64,000 nt of DNA from Enterococcus sp. HY326 (GTDB lineage: Bacteria; Bacillota; Bacilli; Lactobacillales; Enterococcaceae): assembly GCF_026157065.1 (NCBI RefSeq), contig NZ_JANLGQ010000009.1, positions 33,056 to 97,055 of the forward strand, in the 5' to 3' direction. This document shows positions 18,226 to 26,772 of the stretch, one piece after another. The notes below the pieces were generated by a model. The model ran no database searches. It was not told the origin of the DNA and was given only the letters and a program-made list of their open reading frames with translations. Made by a program: the position numbers and the translations under genes. Numbering within the stretch: the first letter of the stretch is position 1; every line of letters starts with the position of its first letter.

Positions 18226-18341
18226 GAAAACTAAGTCCTCTTTACAATACGAAATTTTCGTATAATTTTTAGGCTGGTGCTATACTCATCTTGTAAGAAA
18301 GCAGAGAACCTCTGCGAATAAGCTGAAGGAAGTTGATGTAA

Positions 18342-18542
18342 ATGTTAGAAATCCATTATATCGTTGCCGGAAATGAACAAGTAAAAACGTATAAAAGCCC
18401 TGCTGAGTTTGTCGCTCGGCAACAACTAGAAGTCCCCGACATTGAGGACTACTACACTATTTCCAAAGTTACTTTAGATGGCCAAGAAGTAGCCCTACCT
18501 GAAAAAACAATTGGCGGCTTGTTTAATTTCTATAATAAATAA
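18342..18542 (+). CDS. Small conserved-type hypothetical protein
   Basis: A 66-residue protein followed by its own terminator, with GGAAG upstream of the ATG. It shows a compact beta-rich pattern (MLEIHYIVAGNEQVKTY, YYTISKVTLDGQEV) and looks like the short DUF4649-type proteins of lactic acid bacteria. That assignment is from memory and not firm. It is divergent from pstS but outside the PhoP-box repeats. The function is unknown. Confidence 0.7.
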   Translation: MLEIHYIVAGNEQVKTYKSPAEFVARQQLEVPDIEDYYTISKVTLDGQEVALPEKTIGGLFNFYNK

Positions 18543-18547
18543 AAAAT

Positions 18548-18583
18548 TGGTGTGTGACTTTAACCGGTCACACACCATTTTTA
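18548..18583. terminator. Bidirectional terminator
   Basis: TGGTGTGTGAC and GTCACACACCA form an 11-bp stem with an 8-base loop, with T-rich sequence after it and A-rich sequence before it. It lies between two convergent genes. Confidence 0.88.
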
Positions 18584-18588
18584 GTAAT

Positions 18589-18930
18589 CTACTTTTGACT
18601 AAATAAATACTCAGCGATTGAAAGCGCCTTGGCACCATAAGCAGTTGCTGGACCGCCCCCCATTAAAATGGCAACCTCAACTGTTTCAGTAATTTCTTCG
18701 ATAGTAGCGCCGGCTTTGATGGCGTCTCTGACATGACCTAAGATACAACCTTCACAACGCACCGAAATGCCAATCGCTAGAGCCATCAATTCTTTAACCT
18801 TTGTTGGCAAATGTTTTGGGGCTAAAGCTTCTTTGGCTACTTCACTGAATTTTCCCATTAGTTCAGGTGCGTTTTTTCGCAAAGCACTTTGGGTTTTTGC
18901 TAAATCCTTGTAATCCTCTTTGTAGTCCAT
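18589..18930 (-). CDS. Carboxymuconolactone decarboxylase/AhpD-like protein
   Basis: A 113-residue all-helical protein of the CMD fold. The start at 18930 (MDYKEDYKDL) has AAGGAG at proper spacing; a GTG three codons upstream would overlap that site. It has the AhpD-type redox signature CEGCILGHV (Cys-x-x-Cys plus His three residues on), then AIKAGATIEEITE and a Gly-rich segment GGGPATAYGAKAL. Such proteins act as peroxide-linked thiol reductases or small-molecule isomerases. The exact substrate is unknown. Confidence 0.88.
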   Translation of the reverse strand: MDYKEDYKDLAKTQSALRKNAPELMGKFSEVAKEALAPKHLPTKVKELMALAIGISVRCEGCILGHVRDAIKAGATIEEITETVEVAILMGGGPATAYGAKALSIAEYLFSQK

Positions 18931-18994
18931 TTTTATCACTCCTTATAAATTTTCCTTAACTAAAAATAACTAAGGTTTTAGGCAAAATCAAAAA

Positions 18995-19040
18995 TTTAAA
19001 AAAAGATTGAACCAAAATAGCCACTATTTCAGTTCAATCC
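18995..19040 (-). terminator. Intrinsic terminator of murE
   Basis: On the minus strand GGATTGAAC pairs with GTTCAATCT, with AAATAG/CTATTT inside, followed by seven T, 8 bases after the murE stop. Confidence 0.88.
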
Positions 19041-19047
19041 TAAGACT

Positions 19048-20517
19048 TTATTTCGCTAAAAACTCTTCAATAACTTTGACATCGTCAAAATCATATTTAA
19101 TAGTACCAATAATCTGATAAGTTTCATGACCTTTACCAGCAATTAGGATGATATCATTTTCATCCGCTGCTGCTAACGCTTTTTGAATAGCTGTGCGACG
19201 ATCAACTTCCGTTTCAAAATCGTCAAAGGCTAATCCTGCCACCATATCATCAATAATCGCCTGTGGGTCTTCTGTCCGCGGATTATCTGAAGTGAAGATA
19301 ACATAATCACTTAATTTCGCGGCCGCCTGAGCCATTTTAGGGCGCTTCGTTTTATCTCGATCCCCACCAGAACCGACCACTGTAATGATTTTTCCGGTTT
19401 TAATCTTATTTAACGTGTCTAGGACATTTTCCAAACCATCTGGTGTATGGGCAAAATCAACAATAATTGTCTTTTCTTGAACATTAGGCACCAGCTGCAT
19501 CCGTCCCCGAACACCTGTGAAGGTATTCAACGCTGACACGATTGTTTCTGGAGCAATCCCTTTGACAATCGTTGCACCAACCGCAGCCAAAACATTGTAG
19601 ACATTAAAATGACCAATTTGTGGCAAACGAACTGGATAGCTTGCACCGTTGACTAATAAATCAAAATGAGTCCCGTCAACTTTAGTTACAATATTTGCCG
19701 CTTGCACATCGCCGACACCTTTACAGCCATAGCTGACAATCGTGGCACTAGTCAATGGTACTAATCGCTCGCCGTATTCGTCATCTATATTAATCACGGC
19801 AAATTTTTCTTTGCCGGCATATGAACTGCCCAGTTGAGAGAACAATAAGCTTTTTGCTAAGAAATAATTATCCATTGTTTTATGGAAGTCCAAGTGGTCT
19901 TGGGATAAATTAGTAAAGACTGCCACATCAAAATCAACGCCCCAAGTCCGGCCTTCATATAAAGCATGGGAGGAAACTTCCATCACACAATCCCTGACCC
20001 CTTCATCCCGCATTTCTGCAAACAGACCTTGTAAAGTCACTGCTTCAGGCGTTGTATTGACGGTTTCAATCACTCGGTCACCAACTCGATTATAAAGCGT
20101 TCCAATTAGACCAGTTTTACGCCCATCTTCACTTAAGATATGTTCAATCATGTGGGTAACAGTCGTCTTGCCGTTTGTACCAGTCACACCATACATCTTT
20201 AAGTCTTCACTTGGATAATCATAAAAAGCCGCTGCCAATTGCGGCAATGCTTTATTGGTATCTTTGACATAGATTACCGGCACATCCGTTTCAATCGGTT
20301 TTTGAGCGACAATTGCTATTGCGCCTTCCTCCACTGCTTGTTTGACAAATTTGTGGCCGTCAACAGTATAACCCTCAATACAAACAAATAAAAACCCCTG
20401 TTTGGTTTTGCGGGTATCCTGAGCCACGCCTTTAATATCCAACATATCTAAATTTTCTTCAGTGATATTTTCTAGAGAATTGACTAAAACTCGGGACAAT
20501 AATTCTGATAATCTCAT
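19048..20517 (-). CDS. murE: UDP-MurNAc-tripeptide synthetase MurE
   Basis: A 489-residue cytoplasmic ligase that adds the third amino acid to UDP-MurNAc-L-Ala-D-Glu. The ATG at 20517 is preferred over one two codons upstream, because AGGTGA is 6 bases from it and abuts the other. The ATP loop is TGTNGKTT near residue 112, with EVSSHAL, FTNLSQDHLDFH and FAHTPDGLENVL downstream. The specificity motif reads DNPR (about residues 411-414). That form is classically linked to meso-diaminopimelate, while L-Lys enzymes of staphylococci and streptococci have DNPA. Single gene with its own terminator. Confidence 0.95.
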   Translation of the reverse strand: MRLSELLSRVLVNSLENITEENLDMLDIKGVAQDTRKTKQGFLFVCIEGYTVDGHKFVKQAVEEGAIAIVAQKPIETDVPVIYVKDTNKALPQLAAAFYDYPSEDLKMYGVTGTNGKTTVTHMIEHILSEDGRKTGLIGTLYNRVGDRVIETVNTTPEAVTLQGLFAEMRDEGVRDCVMEVSSHALYEGRTWGVDFDVAVFTNLSQDHLDFHKTMDNYFLAKSLLFSQLGSSYAGKEKFAVINIDDEYGERLVPLTSATIVSYGCKGVGDVQAANIVTKVDGTHFDLLVNGASYPVRLPQIGHFNVYNVLAAVGATIVKGIAPETIVSALNTFTGVRGRMQLVPNVQEKTIIVDFAHTPDGLENVLDTLNKIKTGKIITVVGSGGDRDKTKRPKMAQAAAKLSDYVIFTSDNPRTEDPQAIIDDMVAGLAFDDFETEVDRRTAIQKALAAADENDIILIAGKGHETYQIIGTIKYDFDDVKVIEEFLAK

Positions 20518-20641
20518 TTCCATTCACCTAATTCTAATTTTTGATTTTTATAGCTTTCATTATACCAAAATTAAAGGGAATGAGTAGTGTTGATTTTTTT
20601 CTTGAAAAAGTTTTTAATCCTGATAAATTTCACCGCAAAAT

Positions 20642-20689
20642 AAAAAAACTCAAAAGCCAAGTCACGGGACAGGTGATTAGCTTTTGAGT
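20642..20689 (-). terminator. Intrinsic terminator of ribU
   Basis: On the minus strand ACTCAAAAGC pairs with GCTTTTGAGT and is followed by a run of T, just after the ribU stop. Confidence 0.85.
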
Positions 20690-20698
20690 CGCGTAGAT

Positions 20699-21295
20699 TT
20701 ATTTAATCATACTATGATTTTTAATAGTTTTTTGTTGCCGCGATAACCATGGAAATAATTTTGTATAGAGTACCAAGAAGACGGCGCTGACGATACCACC
20801 CTTAATGATATTAAATGGTACAACACCAACTAAAATGTATTGGCCAATGCTCATACCTAGATTAAGACCGAAAAAGTGTAGGTACATCGGCGTGATCACA
20901 AAATAATTTGCGATACTCATAAAAATAGTTAAGCAAAGGATACCGGAAAATACTCCAGCGGCTTTATTTTTAATTTTGCCAGCACCATGATTAAAGAAAT
21001 AATACATGGGTAACGTGAAGACTGTTGTTGCAAGGAAGGATGCTGCATCGCCAATCATATTGGGAACGCTGAATCCTGTAATCGATAGGTGGACGATTGA
21101 ACGAATCAATGCCGTTGCAATGCCCGCCATTGGACCAAATAAAAACATACTAATCATCACTGGTAAATCACTAAAATCAATTTTCATAAAACTGAAGGCT
21201 GGAATGACTGGAATTTCCAGTACGGTTTGTAACACTGTCGCCATCGCCGCCAACATTGCGACAACCACCATTTTTTGAACACGATTGCTTTTCAT
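20699..21295 (-). CDS. ribU: Riboflavin ECF transporter substrate-binding component RibU
   Basis: A 198-residue membrane protein with about six helices that binds riboflavin and works with the shared ECF energy module (EcfA, EcfA' and EcfT, not in this window). The start at 21295 (MKSNRVQKMVVVAML) follows AGGAGG; upstream codons in frame lack a ribosome site. The N-terminal ML-A-MATVLQ and the IDFSDLPVMISMFLFGP region are hallmarks of RibU. The FMN riboswitch in front of it directly supports riboflavin as substrate. Confidence 0.95.
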   Translation of the reverse strand: MKSNRVQKMVVVAMLAAMATVLQTVLEIPVIPAFSFMKIDFSDLPVMISMFLFGPMAGIATALIRSIVHLSITGFSVPNMIGDAASFLATTVFTLPMYYFFNHGAGKIKNKAAGVFSGILCLTIFMSIANYFVITPMYLHFFGLNLGMSIGQYILVGVVPFNIIKGGIVSAVFLVLYTKLFPWLSRQQKTIKNHSMIK

Positions 21296-21354
21296 TGAAA
21301 TCCTCCTAGTGCAAGGACTCATCTTCAACGAACCTATCAAATCAGTCGTAAATC

Positions 21355-21396
21355 AAAATAAAAAACTCCATTTTTTCCACAGGAAAAAATAGAGTT
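21355..21396 (-). terminator. Riboswitch-controlled terminator before ribU
   Basis: On the minus strand a 15-base stem (AACTCTATTTTTTCC with GGAAAAAATGGAGTT, one G-U) has only a 3-base loop and is followed by TTTTTATTTT. It lies between the FMN aptamer and ribU, so it is the likely expression platform, acting by premature termination when FMN is bound. Confidence 0.88.
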
Positions 21397-21427
21397 ATCT
21401 GATTAACAATCTAATTCAAATAAGCCC

Positions 21428-21551
21428 TATCTTCTTTATCCAGACTATACTGTCGGTATCGGAATTACACCGATTCGGCCGCTTTGGTAAAAAGCAGCTC
21501 GTGGACTATAACCACCGGTCGGGAATTACACCCTGCCCCTGAAGACGAACC
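21428..21551 (-). ncRNA. FMN riboswitch (RFN element)
   Basis: The minus strand has the conserved RFN blocks in order: CTTCAGGGGCAGGGTG, AATTCCCGACCGGTGG, AGTCCACGAGC, and TCGGTGTAATTCCGATACCGACAGTATAGTCTGGAT (blocks given here only by key parts: GGTGTAATTCC, ACCGACAGT, AGTCTGGAT). All six paired regions are recognisable. It senses flavin mononucleotide and controls ribU. Confidence 0.97.
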
Positions 21552-21634
21552 TCGTTCATATTTTATTTGTATTACATATTTAATTATACAAGTTGTCCAA
21601 AAAATTACAACCTTTTTGTTTCGAAAAAAGTGAA

Positions 21635-22357
21635 TTATTTCACTTGCTCCTTAAGTTGATTGACTTCTTTATGACTTAATTCGCGAAATTGGCCGGTTTG
21701 AACTCCCTTAAGTGTCAGCGGACCGTATTGCTCCCGTTTTAATTTTTGAACGGGAAAACCAACCGCCTGCAGCATATTTTTCACTTGATGGTTGCGTCCT
21801 TCATGGATGGTCAACTGCACAATACTCGTACCAGTCTTATGATCGATAGAAATAATATCAAAGCGTGCCGGTGCCGTTTTTTTCCCTTCGATGCACACGC
21901 CTCGGGTTAAAGGCATCAAATCTGGCTTAGTTGCAATGCCTTTGACTTTTGCCACATAGACCTTGTCGACCTCATGTTTCGGATGGGTTAATAAATTGGC
22001 CAGCTCGCCATCATTGGTTAGTAATAACAATCCGGTTGTATCATAATCCAAACGCCCCACTGGATAAATCCGGCGGGTTTCATCTGGAATCAAATCAGTG
22101 ACAACCTTGCGCTCTTTGTCATCTGTAACCGACGAGATATAGCCGCGGGGTTTATTTAGTAAATAATAAACGTAATCTTCTTGGGTAATCGGCACCCCAT
22201 CGACTTCTACTTGATCGCCTTTTGCGACTTGGACACCAAGCTCTGTCACTAATTTGCCGTTAACTTTGACCCGTCCTTGTAAAATATATTCTTCAGCTTT
22301 GCGCCTTGAAGCGATACCCGCATGAGCGATAACTTTTTGTAATCTTTCCATATTCAT
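21635..22357 (-). CDS. rluB: 23S rRNA pseudouridine synthase, RsuA/RluB family
   Basis: A 240-residue enzyme. It has an N-terminal S4 RNA-binding domain (MERLQKVIAHAGIASRRKAEEYI) and a catalytic domain with the family motif VGRLDYDTTGLLLLTNDG holding the catalytic Asp. A C-terminal HEGRNHQVKNML motif follows. GGAGG lies just before the start; an ATG two codons on is also possible. It is downstream of scpB, the usual arrangement in Firmicutes. The precise uridine is inferred from family (RluB modifies 23S rRNA). Confidence 0.93.
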   Translation of the reverse strand: MNMERLQKVIAHAGIASRRKAEEYILQGRVKVNGKLVTELGVQVAKGDQVEVDGVPITQEDYVYYLLNKPRGYISSVTDDKERKVVTDLIPDETRRIYPVGRLDYDTTGLLLLTNDGELANLLTHPKHEVDKVYVAKVKGIATKPDLMPLTRGVCIEGKKTAPARFDIISIDHKTGTSIVQLTIHEGRNHQVKNMLQAVGFPVQKLKREQYGPLTLKGVQTGQFRELSHKEVNQLKEQVK

Positions 22358-22390
22358 TTTCCTCCTCAGGAATTTTATTGCGTTCTATTT

Positions 22391-23197
22391 TTATTCTTCC
22401 TCAGAAGTTTCTTCAAGTGGGTCAGATTGTAGCTGGTCTTTTTCACTCAATGCTGCCTGATCAGAGTTTGCTGTGTCGAATGCATTGGCTTTGTCCGTAG
22501 CCTTTTCTGTGGCATCCTCATCAGCCACATTCTCGGCAATTTCGGTTCCATCGGCTGTAGCAGAGTTTATTTCTGCTACATCAGTGGTAGCTTGTTCATC
22601 CTTCACTGCATCCTCTTCATAAGCTAAATCGCTTTTGTTATAGCGTTCAAAGAATAAATCAAAGGGCATCTCTGCCTCCAATTGTTCTTCCATGCCATCA
22701 ATTGGCGGTAATTCCTCCAAAGATTTTAACGCAAAATAATCCATAAAAAATTCCGTCGTTCCATATAATATTGCGCGCCCCGGGCCCTCCACACGACCTT
22801 TTTCTGCAATTAATTGATTCGCTACCAATTTTTGAACGGCTCCGCTGGATTGGACCCCGCGGATTTCATCAATCTGCACCCGGGTAATCGGCTGTTTGTA
22901 GGCGATGATCGATAATGTTTCCAAAGCTGCTTGGGATAATTTATTGGAAGCAGGTGATTGAGCATAGCGCTTCAACAGTGGCGACATTTCCTTTTTAGTC
23001 GTCAAGATAAAATGATTGCCGGTTTCTAAAATATTCAAAGCACTGTTTTTATTTTCATAATACAACTGTTTCAGCTCGTCTAGGGACTGATAAACATCAG
23101 CAGTTTCCATTTCCAATAGATAGCTAAGTTCCTCTAAGCCAATGCCCTCCTCGCCAACGACAAATAGCAGGGCTTCCAAATCTCTTAATTTACTCAT
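22391..23197 (-). CDS. scpB: Segregation and condensation protein ScpB
   Basis: A 268-residue protein. The first 190 residues are the tandem winged-helix ScpB core (ETLSIIAYKQPITRVQIDEIRG, given here as ETLSIIAYKQPIT and VQIDEIRG; also GRAILYGTTEFFMDYF). The last 75 or so residues are an extra acidic low-complexity tail rich in Ala, Asp, Glu and Thr, not usual for the family. ScpB dimers join ScpA and Smc in the chromosome-condensing complex. It overlaps scpA by 8 bases, so translation is coupled. Confidence 0.95.
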   Translation of the reverse strand: MSKLRDLEALLFVVGEEGIGLEELSYLLEMETADVYQSLDELKQLYYENKNSALNILETGNHFILTTKKEMSPLLKRYAQSPASNKLSQAALETLSIIAYKQPITRVQIDEIRGVQSSGAVQKLVANQLIAEKGRVEGPGRAILYGTTEFFMDYFALKSLEELPPIDGMEEQLEAEMPFDLFFERYNKSDLAYEEDAVKDEQATTDVAEINSATADGTEIAENVADEDATEKATDKANAFDTANSDQAALSEKDQLQSDPLEETSEEE

Positions 23198-23948
23198 TTT
23201 CTATACTCCTATCAATCGGAAAAAGGGTAATTTGACTATAATTTCCCGATTGTTCGGCGCGAATCACGCCGCCTTTCATCAATTCCAAAAGGGCCATAAA
23301 CGTTGTCACAATGTCAGCTTTGGTGAAGCTAGTAAAAAATGTTTCAAATTTCTCACCGGTTTTGGGCACTTGTTTTAACTTGGTTTCAATATAGGCCATC
23401 TTTTCTTCTATCGAAATATTATCCGAAGTGATGGTGGTTTCTAACGGTTGTTTTTTCCGACGTTTCTCTAGCATTTGATGGAAGGCAAAGAACAAATCTA
23501 TCGTATTTAATTGCACCGTTGGCCGCTGATTTGGTTTCTCCTGATAAGAAGAAATATCCGTCGGTTCTTTAGTAAAATACAAACTGCGCTCTTCGGCCTT
23601 TTCCGAAAGGACTTCAGCGGCATATTTAAATTTGCGATACTCCAAGAGCTGCGCTACTAAAGCATCCCGCGGATCTTCCCCTTCAACTTCTTCATCGGGA
23701 TCGATTTCCAGTTCAGGCTTTGGCAGTAACATTTGGCTTTTAATCGCCATCAAAGTTGCCGCCATCACGATATACTCGCCAGCCAGTTCCAATTCTAAGG
23801 TCTTCATCGTATGAATGTAATGCATATATTGTTCCGTCACCTCGGCAATCGGAATATCATAAATATCAATTTCAAACTTTTTGATTAAATGCAAAAGCAG
23901 ATCCAGAGGACCTTCAAATACATCTAATTTTACTTTTATTTCTTCCAC
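23190..23948 (-). CDS. scpA: Segregation and condensation protein ScpA
   Basis: A 252-residue kleisin that bridges the Smc heads. The N-terminal signature VKLDVFEGPLDLLLHLIKK, the helical YLVMA-like segment (GEYIVMAATLMAIKSQMLLP) and a C-terminal winged helix (FTKADIVTTFMALLEL) are present. It lies between xerD and scpB on the minus strand, in the common xerD-scpA-scpB-rluB order of Firmicutes. Confidence 0.96.
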   Translation of the reverse strand: MEEIKVKLDVFEGPLDLLLHLIKKFEIDIYDIPIAEVTEQYMHYIHTMKTLELELAGEYIVMAATLMAIKSQMLLPKPELEIDPDEEVEGEDPRDALVAQLLEYRKFKYAAEVLSEKAEERSLYFTKEPTDISSYQEKPNQRPTVQLNTIDLFFAFHQMLEKRRKKQPLETTITSDNISIEEKMAYIETKLKQVPKTGEKFETFFTSFTKADIVTTFMALLELMKGGVIRAEQSGNYSQITLFPIDRSIENE

Positions 23949-23983
23949 AGTAAACTCCTTTTGGGCTTGGGACTATTGCACTT

Positions 23984-24886
23984 TCAAGCCCGCGGAAAAT
24001 ATTCTTTATAAACATCTGTCATCCGTTTTTTGGTAATATGCGTATAAATTTGCGTTGTAGAGATATCAGCATGACCTAACAACTCCTGTACCGTCCGTAA
24101 ATCAGCTCCATTTTCCAGTAAATGCGTAGCAAAACTATGGCGTAAAGTATGGGGAGTGACTGTTTTCGTGATGCCCGCCTCCCGTACTAGAGCCTTCAAA
24201 TTTTTCCAAATACCTTGCCGCGATAACCCAGTTCCATGACTGTTCACGAAAAGAAAAGTTTCATCGGGATGTTTTTTGGTCAAGAGCGGGCGAGATTCCT
24301 GCAAGTAGCGCTCCACCCAGTGAATCGCATAATCCCCTAATGGAATAATTCTTTCCTTATCGCCTTTACCAATCGTCTGAATTAAGCCCATCGCCAAATG
24401 TAAATTACCTAAACGTAGGCCAATTAATTCACTCACCCGCAAACCGGTTGCATACATTACTTCTAAAATGGCCCGGTCACGAATTCCTAATGTTTTGGTT
24501 GTATCCGGCGTTTCAATCAACCGTTCAACCTCTTCGATACTAAGAGTATTGGGTAATTTTTGATTTTTTTTCGGTGAATCAATGTGCTGCATCGGATCGT
24601 GATCGACAAAACGCTCCTGCCGCAAAAATTGATGAAAACGCCGCAAGGTCGACACCATTCGTGTAATCGAAGCCGCAGCCAAACCATCTTCTTTTAATTT
24701 TTGCAAAAAATCCAGCACCACAAAGCGGTCAACCGCTGACCAAGTCGAAATGTTTCTATCCTGCAGGAACTGATAATAATGCTGCAAATCTCGTTGATAA
24801 CTGACACGAGTATTCAATGACAAGCCTCGTTCAATCGTCAAATACTGCAAATAATCTTTGATCTGATCTTCCAATGCCTTCACCAC
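23984..24886 (-). CDS. xerD: Tyrosine recombinase XerD
   Basis: A 300-residue chromosome-dimer resolution recombinase acting at dif. The GTG at 24886 is preferred, with AAAGG 6 bases upstream and a length usual for XerD. An ATG five codons earlier has no ribosome site. The N-terminal SAM-like domain covers 1-95. The catalytic domain has Arg in ATGLRVSELI, a Lys in the beta-hairpin IGKGDKERIIPLG, HTLRHSFATHLL, LGHADISTTQIY and the Tyr nucleophile in IYTHI. It leads the scpAB-rluB cluster. Confidence 0.93.
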   Translation of the reverse strand: MVKALEDQIKDYLQYLTIERGLSLNTRVSYQRDLQHYYQFLQDRNISTWSAVDRFVVLDFLQKLKEDGLAAASITRMVSTLRRFHQFLRQERFVDHDPMQHIDSPKKNQKLPNTLSIEEVERLIETPDTTKTLGIRDRAILEVMYATGLRVSELIGLRLGNLHLAMGLIQTIGKGDKERIIPLGDYAIHWVERYLQESRPLLTKKHPDETFLFVNSHGTGLSRQGIWKNLKALVREAGITKTVTPHTLRHSFATHLLENGADLRTVQELLGHADISTTQIYTHITKKRMTDVYKEYFPRA

Positions 24887-24952
24887 CTTCAACCTTTCCA
24901 TTTTAGCAAAAAAAAGCCAAAAAAAATAGCACCCTCAACGATTTGTCGGCAA

Positions 24953-24983
24953 ATAAAAACATCTGCCTGAATTAGACAGATGC
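24953..24983 (-). terminator. Terminator overlapping the end of the Fur-family gene
   Basis: On the minus strand GCATCTGTC pairs with GGCAGATGT and is followed by TTTTATTT. The TAA stop codon (24972-24974) lies at the stem-loop border, so the hairpin's 5' arm is coding sequence. Confidence 0.8.
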
Positions 24984-25463
24984 TTCTTGAGTTTTTGCAG
25001 CTAATTTCGCTGCTGCTTGTTTTTGCTGGCAATCTTGACAAATGCCGTGAAAGGTTAGCCGATGATCTTTCACAAGAAAATGAAAACGCTCCTCGACAAT
25101 CTGTTCAACACCTAAAAGTAAATCTTCTTCCACCTCTTCAATATTTCCACATTCTAAACATAAAAGATGATGATGGAAATGTTGGGCGCCCTCTTTTCGT
25201 AAATCATAGCGGGCCAATCCATCATTGAAGCTGACTTTATCGACAATTTTTAAATCCGTCAAAATTTCTAAAGTCCGATAGACGGTCGCTAAACCAATCT
25301 CAGAATTTTTTTGTTTAACTAAAAAATAAATTTCTTCGGCAGACATATGATCTTTTTCATTTTCAAGAAGTACCAGTAAGGTGGCTTCTCGCTGAGGAGT
25401 CAACTTAAAGCCCGATTCATGCAATTGTTTTTTGGTTTTTTTCAAGGCTAATGCTGTATTCAT
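24972..25463 (-). CDS. fur: Fur-family metal-dependent repressor
   Basis: A 163-residue regulator. The DNA-binding winged helix is at 1-90, with LTPQREATLLVLL and IGLATVYRTLEILTDL. The dimerisation domain has the metal ligand cluster FHHHLLCLECGNIEE and the structural zinc pair CQDCQ. The sequence is closer to iron-sensing Fur than to Zur or PerR in my reading, but the three cannot be separated safely by eye. A Fur/PerR-like 7-1-7 box precedes the gene, consistent with autoregulation. Confidence 0.88.
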   Translation of the reverse strand: MNTALALKKTKKQLHESGFKLTPQREATLLVLLENEKDHMSAEEIYFLVKQKNSEIGLATVYRTLEILTDLKIVDKVSFNDGLARYDLRKEGAQHFHHHLLCLECGNIEEVEEDLLLGVEQIVEERFHFLVKDHRLTFHGICQDCQQKQAAAKLAAKTQEASV

Positions 25464-25484
25464 CTTTCTCCTCCGGTTTCCAGA

Positions 25485-25499
25485 TTATAATCATTTTAA
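25485..25499. promoter_or_regulatory. Fur/PerR-like operator
   Basis: The minus strand reads TTAAAATGATTATAA, a 7-1-7 inverted repeat with 6 of 7 symmetric pairs. It is close to the Fur/PerR consensus and sits about 20 bases upstream of the Fur-family start codon. Confidence 0.6.
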
Positions 25500-25570
25500 T
25501 TAAAACTAAATAATCTCGTTGATAGATTAAAACAATTATAAAATAACCACCAAGAAATAGCAAGCGATTC

Positions 25571-26434
25571 TCAATTAGATTTTTCAATTAAAATAGTAAA
25601 ACCGTCTTCTTGTTTGATTTTTTTATTCTTCAATAAATTGCCAATAGCCCGCTTGAATTGGCCTTTGCTGATACCAAAGGTTTGCTTAATTTCTTCGGGA
25701 TCAGATTTATCGGTAAAAGGAATTCGTTTTTCTGCAGAGCGCTCTAAGACAACCAAAATCATGGCCGCGTCATCACTAATGGTTTCATGAGCCCGCGGCT
25801 TTAAGGACATGTTTAAAACACCATCCGGGCGCACACCAATTACTCGACCTTCCACCACCTGACCCAAGCGGGGTTCAGTAAAGCGTTCTGAGGGATGAAC
25901 AAAACCGATATAAAAATCATCAGTTAGCAAATAGCTGCCGATTAATTTCAAACGATAGATAGTTCCTTTAATGTCTTTATTTTTCAGCTCCTCGGTTCCC
26001 CGACGACTCATTGCGGTAAACATTTTCTCCTCAGCTAGTGTAGCCCAGATGCGGTCTTTGACATCGACTGTTAAACCGACCATTAAACGATCACCAGTTT
26101 TGGGCCATAATTCCCGCATCGTTGGCAGCTCGTCTAAGGAAACAACTACGTCTTTATCAGGTAAGCCAATATCCACAAAGGCCCCTAAATCTTTTCTTGT
26201 ACCCGTCACTTCGCCAAAGGCATATTTTCCAATGCCGGCAGCCGGAATTTTTGTCGTGATTGCTGCTTGATGCTTTTGATTAATAAAACCAAAGCCCTCT
26301 ACTGCATCCCCAAGTTGATGGGTGCCTTCTTTTTTATCTAATTGAAACGTCATCCCATTTTTTTGTAGAAAATAATAGTCTTCATTTTCATCGGTAATCA
26401 GACCAGTGAAAACCGTTGCTAACAATTCGTTCAT
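25571..26434 (-). CDS. cvfB: CvfB-family S1 RNA-binding protein
   Basis: A 287-residue protein of the CvfB/YitL family, with several S1-like OB domains followed by a C-terminal winged helix. The visible landmarks are AFGEVTGTRKDLGAFVDIGLPDKDV (given here by its core GAFVDIGLPDKDV), the second S1 core VEGRVIGVRPDGVLNMSLKP, and the terminal FGISKGQFKRAIGNLLKNK. S. aureus CvfB binds RNA and affects virulence gene expression. The start at 26434 has GGAGGA upstream. Confidence 0.9.
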   Translation of the reverse strand: MNELLATVFTGLITDENEDYYFLQKNGMTFQLDKKEGTHQLGDAVEGFGFINQKHQAAITTKIPAAGIGKYAFGEVTGTRKDLGAFVDIGLPDKDVVVSLDELPTMRELWPKTGDRLMVGLTVDVKDRIWATLAEEKMFTAMSRRGTEELKNKDIKGTIYRLKLIGSYLLTDDFYIGFVHPSERFTEPRLGQVVEGRVIGVRPDGVLNMSLKPRAHETISDDAAMILVVLERSAEKRIPFTDKSDPEEIKQTFGISKGQFKRAIGNLLKNKKIKQEDGFTILIEKSN

Positions 26435-26451
26435 TTTTAATCCTCCGCTTT

Positions 26452-26772
26452 TTATAAAATAAATCTCAATAAGGCAATCGTCACAATCCCGACAATTACC
26501 GTTTTCATCAAATCCTTAGTCCGCATTGCAACAATTAAGGTCGGCAGACAAGCCAGAAATTCTAAGCCCTTCAAGCCTGGAAAGGCGCCTTCTCGATAAT
26601 CTAGAACACTTTGTAGCAACAACGCTGTTAAAATACATAGGGGCAGGTAGCTTAAAAATCTTTCCAGCCAGTTGGGGAAGACCATTTTTTTAGAAATGAC
26701 AAATGGCACAATCCGTGGTATCCAAGTTACTATACAACAGCCCACCAGCATAATCAAAAAGTAATTACTCAT
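26452..26772 (-). CDS. azlD: Branched-chain amino acid export subunit AzlD
   Basis: A 106-residue protein with three to four membrane segments. It contains the AzlD phrase VTWIPRIVPFVIS and FLSYLPLCILTALLLQS. It overlaps azlC by 8 bases and acts as its small partner. Confidence 0.9.
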   Translation of the reverse strand: MSNYFLIMLVGCCIVTWIPRIVPFVISKKMVFPNWLERFLSYLPLCILTALLLQSVLDYREGAFPGLKGLEFLACLPTLIVAMRTKDLMKTVIVGIVTIALLRFIL

